From the NCBI RefSeq assembly GCF_000315625.1, contig NW_005434637.1, positions 443,985 to 507,984 of the forward strand: a DNA stretch of 64,000 nt, in the 5' to 3' direction. The DNA comes from Guillardia theta CCMP2712 (lineage: Eukaryota; Cryptophyceae; Pyrenomonadales; Geminigeraceae). The position numbers and the translations under genes were made by a program. The notes beneath the pieces were generated by a model. That model was not told where the DNA came from. It worked only from the letters and a program-made list of their open reading frames with translations, and searched no databases. Below, piece by piece: positions 42,978 through 53,366 of this stretch (position 1 is its first letter; each line of letters starts with the position of its first letter).

Positions 42978-44874
42978 CATCAGTCAACGCGTGGGTCCTC
43001 CTCCAGCATCGTCGATCATCTGAGTCTTGTGACGCCATTTTGCTTGTGCGTGCGTGCGTGCGTGCGTGCGGGCGGGCGGGCGGTCGTCGTTGCTGGCAGG
43101 AGCCAAGTCTCCATTCTTTGATGCTCCGGATAGATAGGGGTAGCTTCATCGCGATAAAGTCAGCATCGAATAGGTGCTCAAGAGAGAATTGAAATCATGC
43201 CGTAGGATTCTTTTTATTTCTCGAGGTCAACGTTTTTTCCCACTGCGTCAGCAGCCCGGCGGGGCAGATAAATAGTGACTGATCAGTCGCCGAGACGCTA
43301 GACTATGAAATGACGAACTCTAGCGGTAAGCACCGTATGTGGCCGCCACGAAGACTCTGTTTCGTGGACAAGGTGTGTAGTAAAGAACAAACATCTGGTC
43401 ATTATTGTGAGATCTCATCGGGGGAGGGACAGGGGGAGGGGGTAGTCCCAGGCTTCACACGAGGATCGGATGCAGAATGGGGGGGGTGGGGGTGAAGCGA
43501 TTTGGACGCGAAATCGGGATTCATAGTTGACGGGGCGCAGGGGCAGAAAGGAGAAAAAACGAGACCAGGGGCGAAGAGGATCCTGACAGGTATCAGCTAG
43601 AGAGCAAGCAGAGCAGAAAAGACCACGACGATCCTAACCTCAGGCTACTTGTCTCGAAGCAAGCTACTGCGCTCAAGTCCCCAGATCCCAATCACAGACA
43701 GAATCAGTGTCGGAGGGCAGGCAAGTGAGAGCTCTGCTCACATATCAGCATAGCCTCAGCTACACTGACACGCAACCTTCAAATGGCTAACAACGGTGTC
43801 TTCGTGCTGTCTCGTCCTCGGCTCGGCAGCAACACACGCTTCACAGGACGACGAGTCCACATCACCATCGAGTTGCTCCAGCAAAACGCTGGATTGCCTC
43901 AAGCCCAGGTAGCTGAAAGACTGGTGCGTCTCCCCCTCCTCTCTATGGACGGCCGAGTGACTTCCTGCTTGGCACAGGGCATCTCGCTGACTGCCTTGAA
44001 GGGAGCATGCCGGCAGCTGGGAATTCCAAGATGGCCATGTGCGCGCCACTTGGCTGCACAACAACAAGAGAACAGCCAAGACGCGACAGCAGCGCAAGAC
44101 CGAGATGAGTCGCCTTCGTCATCAGATCATGACAGAGAGTCTGACGGCTCGGGCGGCGTCTTGGACGAGTCCCCCGACGACCCCTCTGCTGCTCCCTCCA
44201 GCAGCTTCTTTTCTTGTGAGTCCATAACTCCACACCATGTGCGCGAAGACGCTGTCTTGCAGCCAAGCATGCAGATGCCCGTAGAGATGATGTCGAGCGA
44301 CCATCTCCCAGGCGAGCTGCTACCTCCGTATGAGCTCCCGATGGCATTGCAAGGGGGCTCTGAGGGCGGGTTGCACGATAGGGTGGTGGTGGATCCGGAC
44401 TGGCTGGAGTGGTACATGCAACCAAGCGGGAGAATGGAAGATGAAGGAGTCTCTATCAGCTACACGGCTCCTACTGAACCTCGTCATGGCTGATCCGGCT
44501 TCTGGAGGCTGATCATCGGGCTTCCGCGCCAGAACGGACTGCAGGAATCTGGAGTGATCGCATCGAGATCGATCGTGTAAGCTCATGCTATACATAGAGC
44601 TATTGCTAGATATGATGTTCGCCGTGTGAAGGTGACATATCAACACGCGTCCAATGTGTCCGAGGCTGAGTCGCATCCGGGGCACCCTCCTCGGTGCTCT
44701 AAGCCTGTGCTGAGAACCTCAGCCGAACCTGATCTCTCAAACTCACCGTCTCATCCTCCATACTCCCGCTCGCCGTTGCGTATACAACTCAGCCCCCTGA
44801 GAGTGACGCTGCTGCGGTATCAAACCATGCATCCGACAGATAGCCATGGAGCGCTGGGCGCGTCCGTGTGGAGA
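42406..44874 (+). repeat. Tandem duplication unit 2
   Basis: Second copy of the X/RWP-RK unit, 2,469 bp to the next start at 44875. The segment 43030-43085 differs by a GCGT/GGGC microsatellite of different length (compare 40815-40840). Confidence 0.9.
43783..44493 (+). CDS. RWP-RK domain regulator, copy 2 (longer form)
   Basis: Exons 43783-43923 and 43978-44493 with the same 54-nt stopless intron; 218 residues after splicing. Same domain as copy 1 (ITIELLQQNAGLPQAQVAER joined to LGISLTALKGACRQLGIPRW). It has an extra GSNTRFTGRRVHI before the domain and an extra acidic/Ser stretch after it (AAQDRDESPSSSDHDRESDG), absent from copy 1. The Arg in RWPCARR is His (RWPCARH). Because the longer version keeps a better-connected N-terminus, copy 1 is probably the deleted derivative (inference). 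Start chosen at the shared MANNGVFVLSRPRL. Confidence 0.85.
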   Translation: MANNGVFVLSRPRLGSNTRFTGRRVHITIELLQQNAGLPQAQVAERLVRLPLLSMDGRVTSCLAQGISLTALKGACRQLGIPRWPCARHLAAQQQENSQDATAAQDRDESPSSSDHDRESDGSGGVLDESPDDPSAAPSSSFFSCESITPHHVREDAVLQPSMQMPVEMMSSDHLPGELLPPYELPMALQGGSEGGLHDRVVVDPDWLEWYMQPSGRMEDEGVSISYTAPTEPRHG

Positions 44875-45240
44875 GACATCGTGAATCTAGGACATCTGAG
44901 CAATGGCATTCGACAGGCGTCTACAGAACGAGAGAGAAGGATGCGGATACTGGTCGATCATCTGCTATCGGCTCTACACCGTGCATACTCGGAGACTACC
45001 GCTGAGCAAGAGAGTGCAAAGTCTTGTCCGGTGCCAACACAAGGCAATGGCGCGCCCGTGTACTACCGTATGAAAGTAGTCTGAACATGGAGATTCGCAC
45101 GGTGGAAGCACCGCGATCATCTGCAGCGCGGCCCAGACCAACCCTCGATGGTCGGATCGGACCCAGGGCCTCCAACTCTCCGTCGAAGTGAACTTGCTGT
45201 TTTCCGAGGAAGCCTCATTGCTGTGAAAGCTCAGCCCGGC
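44626..45240 (+). pseudogene. Gene X, copy 3: truncated fragment fused to an aquaporin exon relic
   Basis: 44626-44788 repeats the downstream region of RWP-RK copy 1; 44789-44830 matches the aquaporin last exon and stop region (38395-38436) with two substitutions; 44831-45072 is the X core (HGALGASVWRDIVNLGHLSN onward). After GAPVY the frame is lost (YYRMKVV then stop) and 45070-45230 aligns only in pieces with copy 1, with several small deletions. A non-functional, decaying copy. It runs directly into a GGCC-rich block. Confidence 0.75.
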
Positions 45241-46275
45241 TCAGACGGTCACCGGGGCCGACTCTCCGAGTGACTGAGTCACCGCCCTCGGTACCGGATG
45301 GCACCGTCATCACCGGGCCCCGGAGCCGGCCGGGCCGGGCGGTGACGGCTCCGGGCGCGGCCGGGCGGCCGGATGGAGCCAGAGTCGAAAAGGCTTTGCA
45401 AGTTGCAGCTCACTCTGGCGTTTTTTTTTCCCGATAAACTTGCCCTTTCCCTTGCATTTATCTCAAAAGATCTGTTTTCAATTTGCTGATTGAGCTTATA
45501 TATAACTCAGATGGTCATAACCTCAAGATACCGTAGCTACGACCCCCCAAACTCGATTTAAGGACCCTCTGTGGAATAACAATCAGCTTCAGGCAAAGTT
45601 CAAGACACCATCGCAAGCACTCACCTACTGTCAAATTTGCTATGAGCCCAATCGTATGCATTGGTCGCTATGAAAGCTTCCTCTTCAATCTCATTACCCA
45701 CCCTCCTTCTTGCCCCTACGATTGTCGGAAGTACCAAGTTTACTACATGACCATGTTTGCTCCTAGAGATCTTTTCCTGCCCCCTTCGGGGGCAGGACCC
45801 TACCACCCAAGCTATCTCTCGTAATGCTACCCTACCTACCCTGTATCCAGTCAAAACCCCATCCACTTTGCTACCACCCCTCCAGCTCTGGTACTCTTGA
45901 GGTGAAAATAGGGAGATTGCTGACTACAGTATCCGTCGCCCACCCCTACCTCATACATATCCCAAAGGTTTGCGATCATGGAAAATATCCTTTGCCTTCC
46001 ACTCCACCCCTCATTGATACGAGAAAGTTCGGGAAGATGAGGGGTACTTAAAGTACCCCACCTGCTAGTTTGTTGGGACGGTTCTGTCACATCAAAAGCT
46101 CTCAAGGTTCAACATTCCTGTTCACTACGTCCTCCCGCCACGCTCTATCCTCAAGTCGAATCTGCACTGGACTCTCTGAGCTGATTCGTAGCCTCTTTTC
46201 TCCCCGTCTCTCATCTCCTCTTGAAAGTGATTGCGATCCTGTCTGCGTCGAAATAAGGAAACAAAAAACACGACG
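45241..46275. other. GGCC-rich block and intergenic DNA
   Basis: 45240-45375 is a CCGGGCC/GGCCGG block of the dispersed GC-rich family. 45420-45560 is AT-rich. 45780-45800 has the inverted pair TGCCCCCTTCGGGGGCA, a strong 8-bp stem with TTC loop, possibly a terminator-like or structural hairpin. 45820-46060 carries more ACCCTACC and GGGTACTT words. No ORF I can support. Confidence 0.5.
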
Positions 46276-46554
46276 ATGTCAGTCCTCGCTGTAGCAAAAT
46301 CTACATACAAGGCCATCAAGAACATCATGTCACCCCGAGGAAGCAGCTCCTCAGAAAAACCTGGAGACAAAAAGAAGAAGAAACTTGATAAAAAGGAAGA
46401 GAAACAGCGTATGAAGGAGAAAAAGGACAAGGACAGGAAGGATATGCAGGAGCTCATGAAGATTGTTAGAGAGGCATCCCACGACGGGCACATCAAGATT
46501 ACAGACTCCACCTCGAAATTCGACAGCTTGAAAAGAATGTGGCAGCGAGGATAA
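46276..46554 (+). CDS. Small Lys-rich protein of unknown function (92 residues)
   Basis: Single exon. MSVLAVAKSTYKAIKNIMSP at the N-terminus could form an amphipathic helix; then a run of Lys/Asp/Glu (KKKKKLDKKEEKQRMKEKKD) forming a highly charged single helix, and a mixed C-terminus (HIKITDSTSKFDSLKRMW). The ATG follows AAAAAACACGACG, and the codon use is like its neighbours. No family recognised. The minus-strand ORF at 46590-46880 is judged unlikely. Confidence 0.55.
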   Translation: MSVLAVAKSTYKAIKNIMSPRGSSSSEKPGDKKKKKLDKKEEKQRMKEKKDKDRKDMQELMKIVREASHDGHIKITDSTSKFDSLKRMWQRG

Positions 46555-48421
46555 TCAGTCAGTTTTCGTCTTAATTTACCAAAACTGAGTCATCCGCAAC
46601 TCTTCTGTTTTGATAGCTTGAACCCTGTAAAACAGTTTCCACACTTGTACATTACATAAAGCAACCGAAATGGGATAAATACAACTGCCTTCTCTTGAAT
46701 GTGCTGATACATCGAAAGCTTTTCAACGCTAGCGTGACACGATCTGATAGATTTTCCTTGACGTGAAGCTGAGAGATGGCGATGCTCCAGTTCGTTCCGT
46801 GCATTCGTGAAACATCCGAATAAATCTTCATCATTCAAGAATCCGGTGCCTGAGTGGGGGAATCTGCGACTTTTCGACAACCGTCGTGGTGCAAATCACC
46901 AGTACATGTTGATTCTATCAAACAAGTGAGCTGCTCTGTATCATGGGAATCGAGGAGAGTTGCCCCCCGAACTTCCGAAATTCGGAAATTAATCTATGCC
47001 ACTGAGCACCGGGCACTTCAAGTTGGCAAACCCTGAGAGGACTCCGGGGAACCTTAGAAATGATCACACTCTGAGACCGCTGTTACTTGACAGGACGACT
47101 AGTTGTCTGCGGCCGGATGTAGCGACCGATCCTGGAGGTCTGCGTCCCTGCGGCCTGCGGCAACCAACTTGGCAATGCATCTGAAGGGTCTGTCACACTG
47201 GCCGGCGGGGATCGACCTGCTCTCAGCCTATCAGTGTCTTACTGGCCAGTAATAAGATATTCTTGGCTCCCTTTCTTGCCGCCTTTTTACACAAAGTCGC
47301 CAGTCCTGTCCGCGTCCGAGTCACCGCCTCCTGTCCGCGTCCGCCGATGATCGAGTCTGGCACCCAGGCTCTTGGTCCGAGTCGCGGCGGCGACCGTCCC
47401 GGCGGGCCGCCGGGCTGGCCGGGCGGCCGCTGAGCGGGCCCGGCCAGCCGCCTGAGTCCGATCGGATTCAGCGTCACAGTACGGTCGGATCGGACCCGGT
47501 GCCAGCCAGGGCCACGGTCCGATCTGAGGACTGAGTGACTGTGGGCCACGATCATCCGATCATGGAACCGGGGCCCGGGGTGCGGCCCGGCCGGCGCCCT
47601 GCGGGGCCTGACCGTACGGTACCGCGGCGGTGGCACGGGCCGGCACCGTACGGTCGGTCCCGAGGGAGTCCCGAGTCCCGGGCCGTCGTTCCCGGCGGCG
47701 GGCCGGGCCGGGCCGGGCCGCGACGGCCCGGTACGGTACGGCGGCGGCGGCGGCCCCGCCCCGCCGAGCCTCGAATCGGATTGCCCGGGCCGGCCAGTTG
47801 TGAAAGCACTCGGACCGGCCCGATTCAACGGATGGTACCGCCGTACGTACCGTCACCCCGGCAGAGGCGGTGGTGGCTTTCACGGGTGTTTTTGACCAAT
47901 CGAAGGAGGGTAGGGGTCTATCGCCAGTAAAACCTCTTTGCTTTTTTTTTTAGTTTTTGGAGAGTCTTGTTGGCGTATGATGATGAAGTAAGATTCATGA
48001 ATTTGGGGGTACATGATTGAAATTTCATCATGACCGGTGGTACCTATATCCAGCCATTGTGTTTTGGGGCTTTCCAGGCCTCAGAATTGTCCAGGGGTAG
48101 GGTGCAATTGACAGGGGTACGTGAGAGTTACAATAGACAGTGAGTGTTACAATAGTTTGCCAAGTAGCACTCCTGTGGGTACTTACTATATAACAAAAGG
48201 GGGTAGGATTCAAGATGGTGGGTGGTATAAAACTGAAGGTACCGGTAGGGTGGGTACGGAGGGGTGGGGGGAGAGTCAGGGATTGCGACCACTGGGAAAC
48301 CGCGATGCCGACGAGAGCGATGTCGGCGAACATGTAAGGAAGATGGATCACGAGTGGAAAATGCTGCCGATGTGTTGATCCGAATTGATCACAAAGTTAG
48401 CTTCAAGTTCGTTACTTGAAC
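46555..48421. repeat. Gene-free region with the longest GGCC/GTAC repeat block
   Basis: 46980-47220 has scattered CGGAAATTCGGAA-like inverted words. 47385-47860 is a GC-rich block with repeated CCGGCCGG, CCGTACGGTACC and GGGCCGGGCC words that can fold on themselves; the ORFs there (47223-47828) are Pro/Gly/Arg-rich artefacts. 47900-48250 has GGGTAGGGG and GTACCGGTAGGGT words upstream of the next gene. Confidence 0.6.
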
Positions 48422-49439
48422 ATGTTGCTGTGCCTATCTTGCTTGTTTCCTGCTGCGTTCTCGTCGTACTTGCGATCCGTAACGGTCTAACCTCGTCATT
48501 GGCAGGTTCACTCTCGGACTTTGTTTTCTCTTGGTGACAGCACAGGCAGTGAAGTTTGACAGCAAGCTGATCAAATCTGTGGATTGTAGCAAATTGCCAG
48601 CCGACTATTGCACAGCGGATTTGGGTTGCAAGAAGGACAGCAATGGGAACTGCGAAGTTGACCCGAACTTGAAGCCCACGATCAACTGCACAGAGCAGTT
48701 GTACAAGTCTGGACAGGCAGTGCAAGCTGCTGAGGATTCAATGGAGGTCTTGTTCAAAACCATCAAGACTACATGTAAGAACGTCGGGGAGACGACGTCT
48801 AAGGCCATTGACACCTTCGCGTCACTGGAGGATGAGTTTGAAAGCGCACTTGACAAATACAACTCGAGCCTGGTGGAATACACCAAAGAGAAAGCATTCA
48901 TGGACGACCTTCAAAGTCAGCTTGATGATCTCCAGGTCAAGTGCAAAGCTACAGATCCTCCTCCACCCCCCGACTGCGCGATCAAAATCCAGAAACTCCA
49001 GGACCAGATCACCAAAGAGAATGCTACATGCTCCAAGTTGTGGATCAAGGTTGACATGAACAAGGTTTGTCTGTCGTTCTTATATGAAGTAGAAGACTGA
49101 TCCGCTGCCTCCCGTAGAAAATGCTCGACCTCGCCTCGACTCAAGTCTCGCAGGGCAAGGCCGCCATGATCACTGCCACTCAGGGAGCCTCCAAGACTTT
49201 CAACTCTGCCTCAACTCAAGTCATGGTGAGCTCTGCACGCTGGTGAATGTTGAGCATGACAAGGGTTGCTACAGGACGCCGTCAACAAGAAGGATGACGC
49301 CATGACGTACTGGAACGCCATCGTCAGCTCGTGCTCTGCCAGCTCCGCTGTCGCCCAAGTGAAGCGCAAGTCATACAAGAGGCTAAGCAAGATGTACGAC
49401 AAGATCCATCGCAGAATGCGCTCGTTCAAGGTCGAATGA
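48422..49439 (+). CDS. Secreted coiled-coil protein
   Basis: Four exons: 48422-48444, 48506-49064, 49118-49225, 49275-49439; 284 residues. The first exon plus the start of the second build a clear signal peptide (MLLCLSCLFTLGLCFLLVTA, cleavage before AVKF or QAV). A Cys-rich segment follows (VDCSKLPADYCTADLGCKKD then NGNCEVD, TINCTEQLY), then long helices (EDSMEVLFKTIKTTCKNVGE, FESALDKYNSSLVEYTKEKA, KAFMDDLQSQLDDLQVKCKA), a Pro run DPPPPPDC, more helix (IKIQKLQDQITKENATC), and a basic C-terminus (VKRKSYKRLSKMYDKIHRRM). Extracellular or lumenal structural role is inferred; no family recognised. Convergent with the epsin gene, 60 bp apart. Confidence 0.75.
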
Positions 49440-49499
49440 AGGGGAGTATAGGGAGTACAAGAATTCTGATTGTTTGCATTATCATGTTTAAACGAGATA

Positions 49500-51884
49500 T
49501 TAAAATGGGTTGTTCGAAAAACCCTGAAAATTCATGTTGTTGTTCCCGAATCCCGGCATTCCTCCTCCCATCTGCTGACCAGATTGAATGTTATTGTACA
49601 TCCCAAAGCCGTTGTTGGGAGGGAAATTATTCCTGGCCTGCAAGACTGTAAGTGGAGGGTTCAGGGTGACTGGTCCCACACTTACCATTCCTGGACCAGC
49701 ATTCATCATCATTCCTTGACCAGCATTCATCATCATTCCCTGTCCTGAGGTCATCATCATCCCTTGCTGTCCTGGTGGGAAGGGCATGGCAGTTCCCATT
49801 CCATATGGATTTTGGAATGATTGAGTGGGAGGAGACATCGTATGACCACCCAGAGGAAGCGAAACTCCGGCATGAAGCTGTGAGCTCTCCTTGGCCAACT
49901 GTGCCATCGATTTCTTAGGAGCTGCAGCCTGAAACTTTGCTATTTCGTCCTCTTTTGCCTGCGAAAAAGGTGAGAAGGCTGACCATGGATTGTAAGTGCT
50001 CGTGCCTTCTGCTGTGCTTCCTTCGCGGAAACATCTAAGTTTTCCAAGTTCACGAGCGTGGAGAGCGCTTGCTTCGCTACATTATTCTTGGCAAGCTGCG
50101 GGTTGCTGTACGCGTTGCCGCTAGGCTGTGACGGGTAGCCACTGTGGGACACAAGGTCGTTTTGAAAACCGTTACCATCGAAAAAATCGCCACCGCTGCG
50201 ACGAACACAGTCAAAAAAACAATGTTGAAAAGAAGCTCACAACATTCACCTTGCAGCCTGCGGATTACTGAACATCAAGTGCTGATGGACAGGCGCTGAG
50301 TTGCCGCCCAACAGGTCGCTCGGTCCCGACTCGTTGAATTGGATCCACTGATCTGGCTGAGACTGGAGAGGCTGCGGTGGGTCCAGACTTTGCCCTTCTT
50401 GTTCAAAGCCGACCCATGCGGTGTTTGTGGTGCCGCCGGCATTGACCTGAAAGCCACCAGATGGCGCATTGCCAGTTGCATCGAAGGGATTCCAATCCTG
50501 AAAGCTAGAGTTCAACGGTTTTTGCGGAGATGCAAAGGACATAGCCGGAACAGAAAACAAGTCATCCATATCCCCTGCTTTTTTCTGCTCTGACGGTTGT
50601 GGCTCAGGGACAGAGAGATCCAAGAGATCTACGGGGGGATTGGCTTTCGGTTGGTTGGCTGGAGCGCGGGCAACTGGAGCAGGTTTCGGGGGAGTGATCT
50701 GTGGCGCAGAGCTAGGAGCGTGATTCTCCGTCCCTGCGGATAGGGCTCAATAATGGAAAACTTACAGAAAACAAATTTTCACGTTCGTCAGAGGACTTGA
50801 TCTGCACGTTCAAATTCTTATTTTGTGCTCGAACGGTATGAGGATCTGGTCCCCAATCATCGTCGTCGTCGTTGAAGGTTGCTGGCTGGAACGGCAGGAG
50901 CTTGTCACCACCATGCACCGACACACAAAGTTCGAAATCGGCCGTACCTTGGAGCTAGACGCCGTCCTGTGCCGCGGGCTCAATCTCTTACCCCTGCGAC
51001 CACCAGAAGTCAGCAATGAAGATTCCTTCCTTGGTTGCACACCAGTCTTCATCGCCCATGTCCGATGAGCTTCCATTGACGTTGAAGTTGTCATCATGGC
51101 TAAAGTTTCCCAAACTGAGCAGAAGTCATTCAGAAGTAGTCCGTGTATGCATCACAAAATCTGCCATTACCGTGCCTTGGACCTCTTTGCAGCCTCTCTT
51201 TGTTCTGTAAGCTTGTCTTGATTCTTCAAGAGCTCAATGAGAGACTTGGACTTTTCTCTTACCTGAAACATAAAAAAATCATCAAGAGCTTTGGAATCAC
51301 CAATGAAAATGGCGGGCAATGTGGACACAAAAATTCTAATTACATTGATCCCTTGATCTTTGCCTGACTGCGCTTCAATAAACCTTCCGACACAAATCAA
51401 CCTTTTCGAATGATAGTAGGAAAGGCGCACCTGAAGTGATTGCATGCCTCTATCCTGTCAAGGTTGTCCTTGATATCCTCCACCACCCTGCAAGGGTTCC
51501 ATCAGCGCTCCTGTGAGAATTCAATCGCTCTTCTTTGCCTTCTGGAGGCGTTCTTGCAAAGATACTCGATCAGTGTAAGAGCTTTGTACACCTTGTAAAA
51601 ACTCATTAGTGGAACACGGGTAACGTGACGAGTTGATATACCTTTCGCCATCTTTCCGGGACTTCCCGTAGCCTCTCCCATATCATGGCGAGTGCTTGAG
51701 CTCTCTCTTCGGGGCTCGAGCTCATGATATCAGAAATCTCGCCCATGGCAGTGCCTGACGGTCCCCAGGCATCGCTATTGGTTGCTTCCTTGACCTTGAC
51801 AACAATATCGCTGGTGTTCAAAACGGCGTTCTTGCTGGGAAACGGTGAGTATTCACATTTGAGACGTTCACCAGGGCTACCCAT
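49500..51884 (-). CDS. Epsin-type clathrin adaptor (ENTH domain, NPF tail)
   Basis: Binds phosphoinositides and curves membranes during vesicle budding. Twelve exons: 51884-51642, 51591-51539, 51487-51431, 51383-51344, 51262-51183, 51114-51043, 50993-50948, 50900-50783, 50733-50250, 50195-50006, 49958-49686, 49637-49500; 597 residues. ENTH domain: SDIVVKVKEATNSDAWGPSG, ERWRKVYKALTLIEYLCKN then ASRRVVEDIKDNLDRIEAC and FIEAQSGKDQGINVREKSKS with IELLKNQDKL. Then a disordered part with WGPD acidic words (DDDDDWGPD), LLDLS (clathrin-box-like), SFQDWNPFDATG, and a repeat of QGMMMNAG. The last residues FQGFSNNPF give the EH-domain-binding NPF motif. Introns 51538-51488 and 50005-49959 have GC donors; the intron 49685-49638 has no stop and keeps frame. 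Confidence 0.92.
49683..49765 (-). repeat. In-frame 24-bp repeat in the epsin gene
   Basis: Two to three units encoding QGMMMNAG / QGMMMTSG, on the minus strand. Near-identical units suggest recent slippage. Confidence 0.85.
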
Positions 51885-53366
51885 GTTTGTAGAGCCCTTT
51901 TCCAGCTGACGCTGCTTTTAGCGCCAATCCAGTGAGTGAGTCAGACATCTAAAGGCAACACTGAGATGTCAAATCGTCAAATCTTCCCTTCCCGGTGAGG
52001 ACAAAAATAACAAGGAATGGTCTGCATATCTTTCTTCTGACATACTTCAGCTCGTACCTCCTTTTAGACCTCCTCATCATCAACCTACCTTCTACTTCTC
52101 ATATCTGCACCCATAAGAGACTTGCGCCTCTTGCTGCGACAGTTAACCTCCACGGTCGCAATAATCAGCCCAGACTTCTTCCACCACATTCCTGTGCGAG
52201 GCCCTTCCACTCCTCTACATTCTTTCGCTTCGTCTGCTGCTGCATTCTTGTCTCCTATCACCCTGTCCAACATCGTCGGCATTCACTTCTCTCCCGCTCG
52301 CTCTTCCTCCCATGCTCCCAGCACCTTCCGCTTTCCTCAGCTTGCGGCTGCATTTGGCAGTAAGCAGTTCCCCCTAGAGGGTAGGGGTACAAGAGGCACA
52401 GTCGTAATAGACCAAAGGGTGGGTACTAAAGTATATGAATACAGGGTGGGGTCAACGGTGGGGTGTAAAGATGAGGGTGGAGCACCGGGTTGCTGTCGTG
52501 TCTGAATATACCGGCGATTTTTAACTTAACTTTGAGTAACTTTCATGATTTTAACTTAACTTTGAGTACTTGAACGCCGAAGCGGCTCAGCGGCTTGCCT
52601 TACCCGCGGCCGCCCCCGGGCCGGCCCGGGCCCCCGGCCGCTGAACTTCGGAACTCCGAATCAGTGCTCGGGCGGCCGTAACTGTTCACTCCCGGACTCT
52701 GTGAACGAGTCATGATGCCCGGCCCGGCCGCAGCCGTCGGAGTCCGATCCGACGGTCCGGGACTCCCGGCCCGGGCCGAGCGACTCTGCCATGACTCACG
52801 GTGACGCCAGTCACTTCAAAAGATTCCGAAGTTTGCCCCGCGGGGCGCGGCCCGTCGTTACTCAGCCTGGGCAGTGCTACTAGCCTCTCAAAACGTCGGC
52901 CGCCTCAGCGGCTGAGGCCGCTTGATCATGTGACGGGGCCGCCGTCGCGGCCCGGGCCCGGCCGGCCGGGCGGCCGCGCCGTGGCGGCGCCCGCGCACGG
53001 TACTCCCGTAGAGGCGGTCTAGTGTGCCCTCCGAGCCTCGGAAAACTTTCAAGTCACTGAGTGACTGTGCTACGTGGACAATCAGAAGAGTCAGTGTAGA
53101 GGAGGCTTGACCCGGAGGCTGATGCCAGGCAGACTCGGCGGCGGCGGCGCCGAGAAGAGAAAGGACTGAGCGAGAACCGAGGCCGCCCCCGGGGCCTCAT
53201 CCTGCCTACCGTAGAACTGCTAACGCACAGTCCGATACGGTCCTTCAACTTAGTACCCGCATGTCGGGGCCTGGCAAACCGCAGGCTTCGGCGGAAGTTT
53301 CACGTTTCATTATTGGAACTAAGCAGCAGCATCGGCAAGTTCAACACCGGCGCCTTCCTTACGATG
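51885..53366. repeat. Intergenic region with TTAACTTTGAGTAA boxes and GGCC blocks
   Basis: 51990-52480: C/T-rich, holds ORFs without domain support. 52380-52480 has GGGTAGGGGTAC, GGGTGGGTAC and GTGGGGTC words. 52515-52575 has two copies of GATTTTAACTTAACTTTGAG, the box also seen at 1740 and 2465. 52605-52990 and 53135-53200 are GGCC/GGCGGC blocks. Non-coding repeat relics. Confidence 0.6.

Noticed and set aside
47223-47828. 201-codon minus-strand ORF, Pro/Gly/Arg-rich
   Set aside because: Product of the GGCC/GTAC repeat; other frames are also open there.
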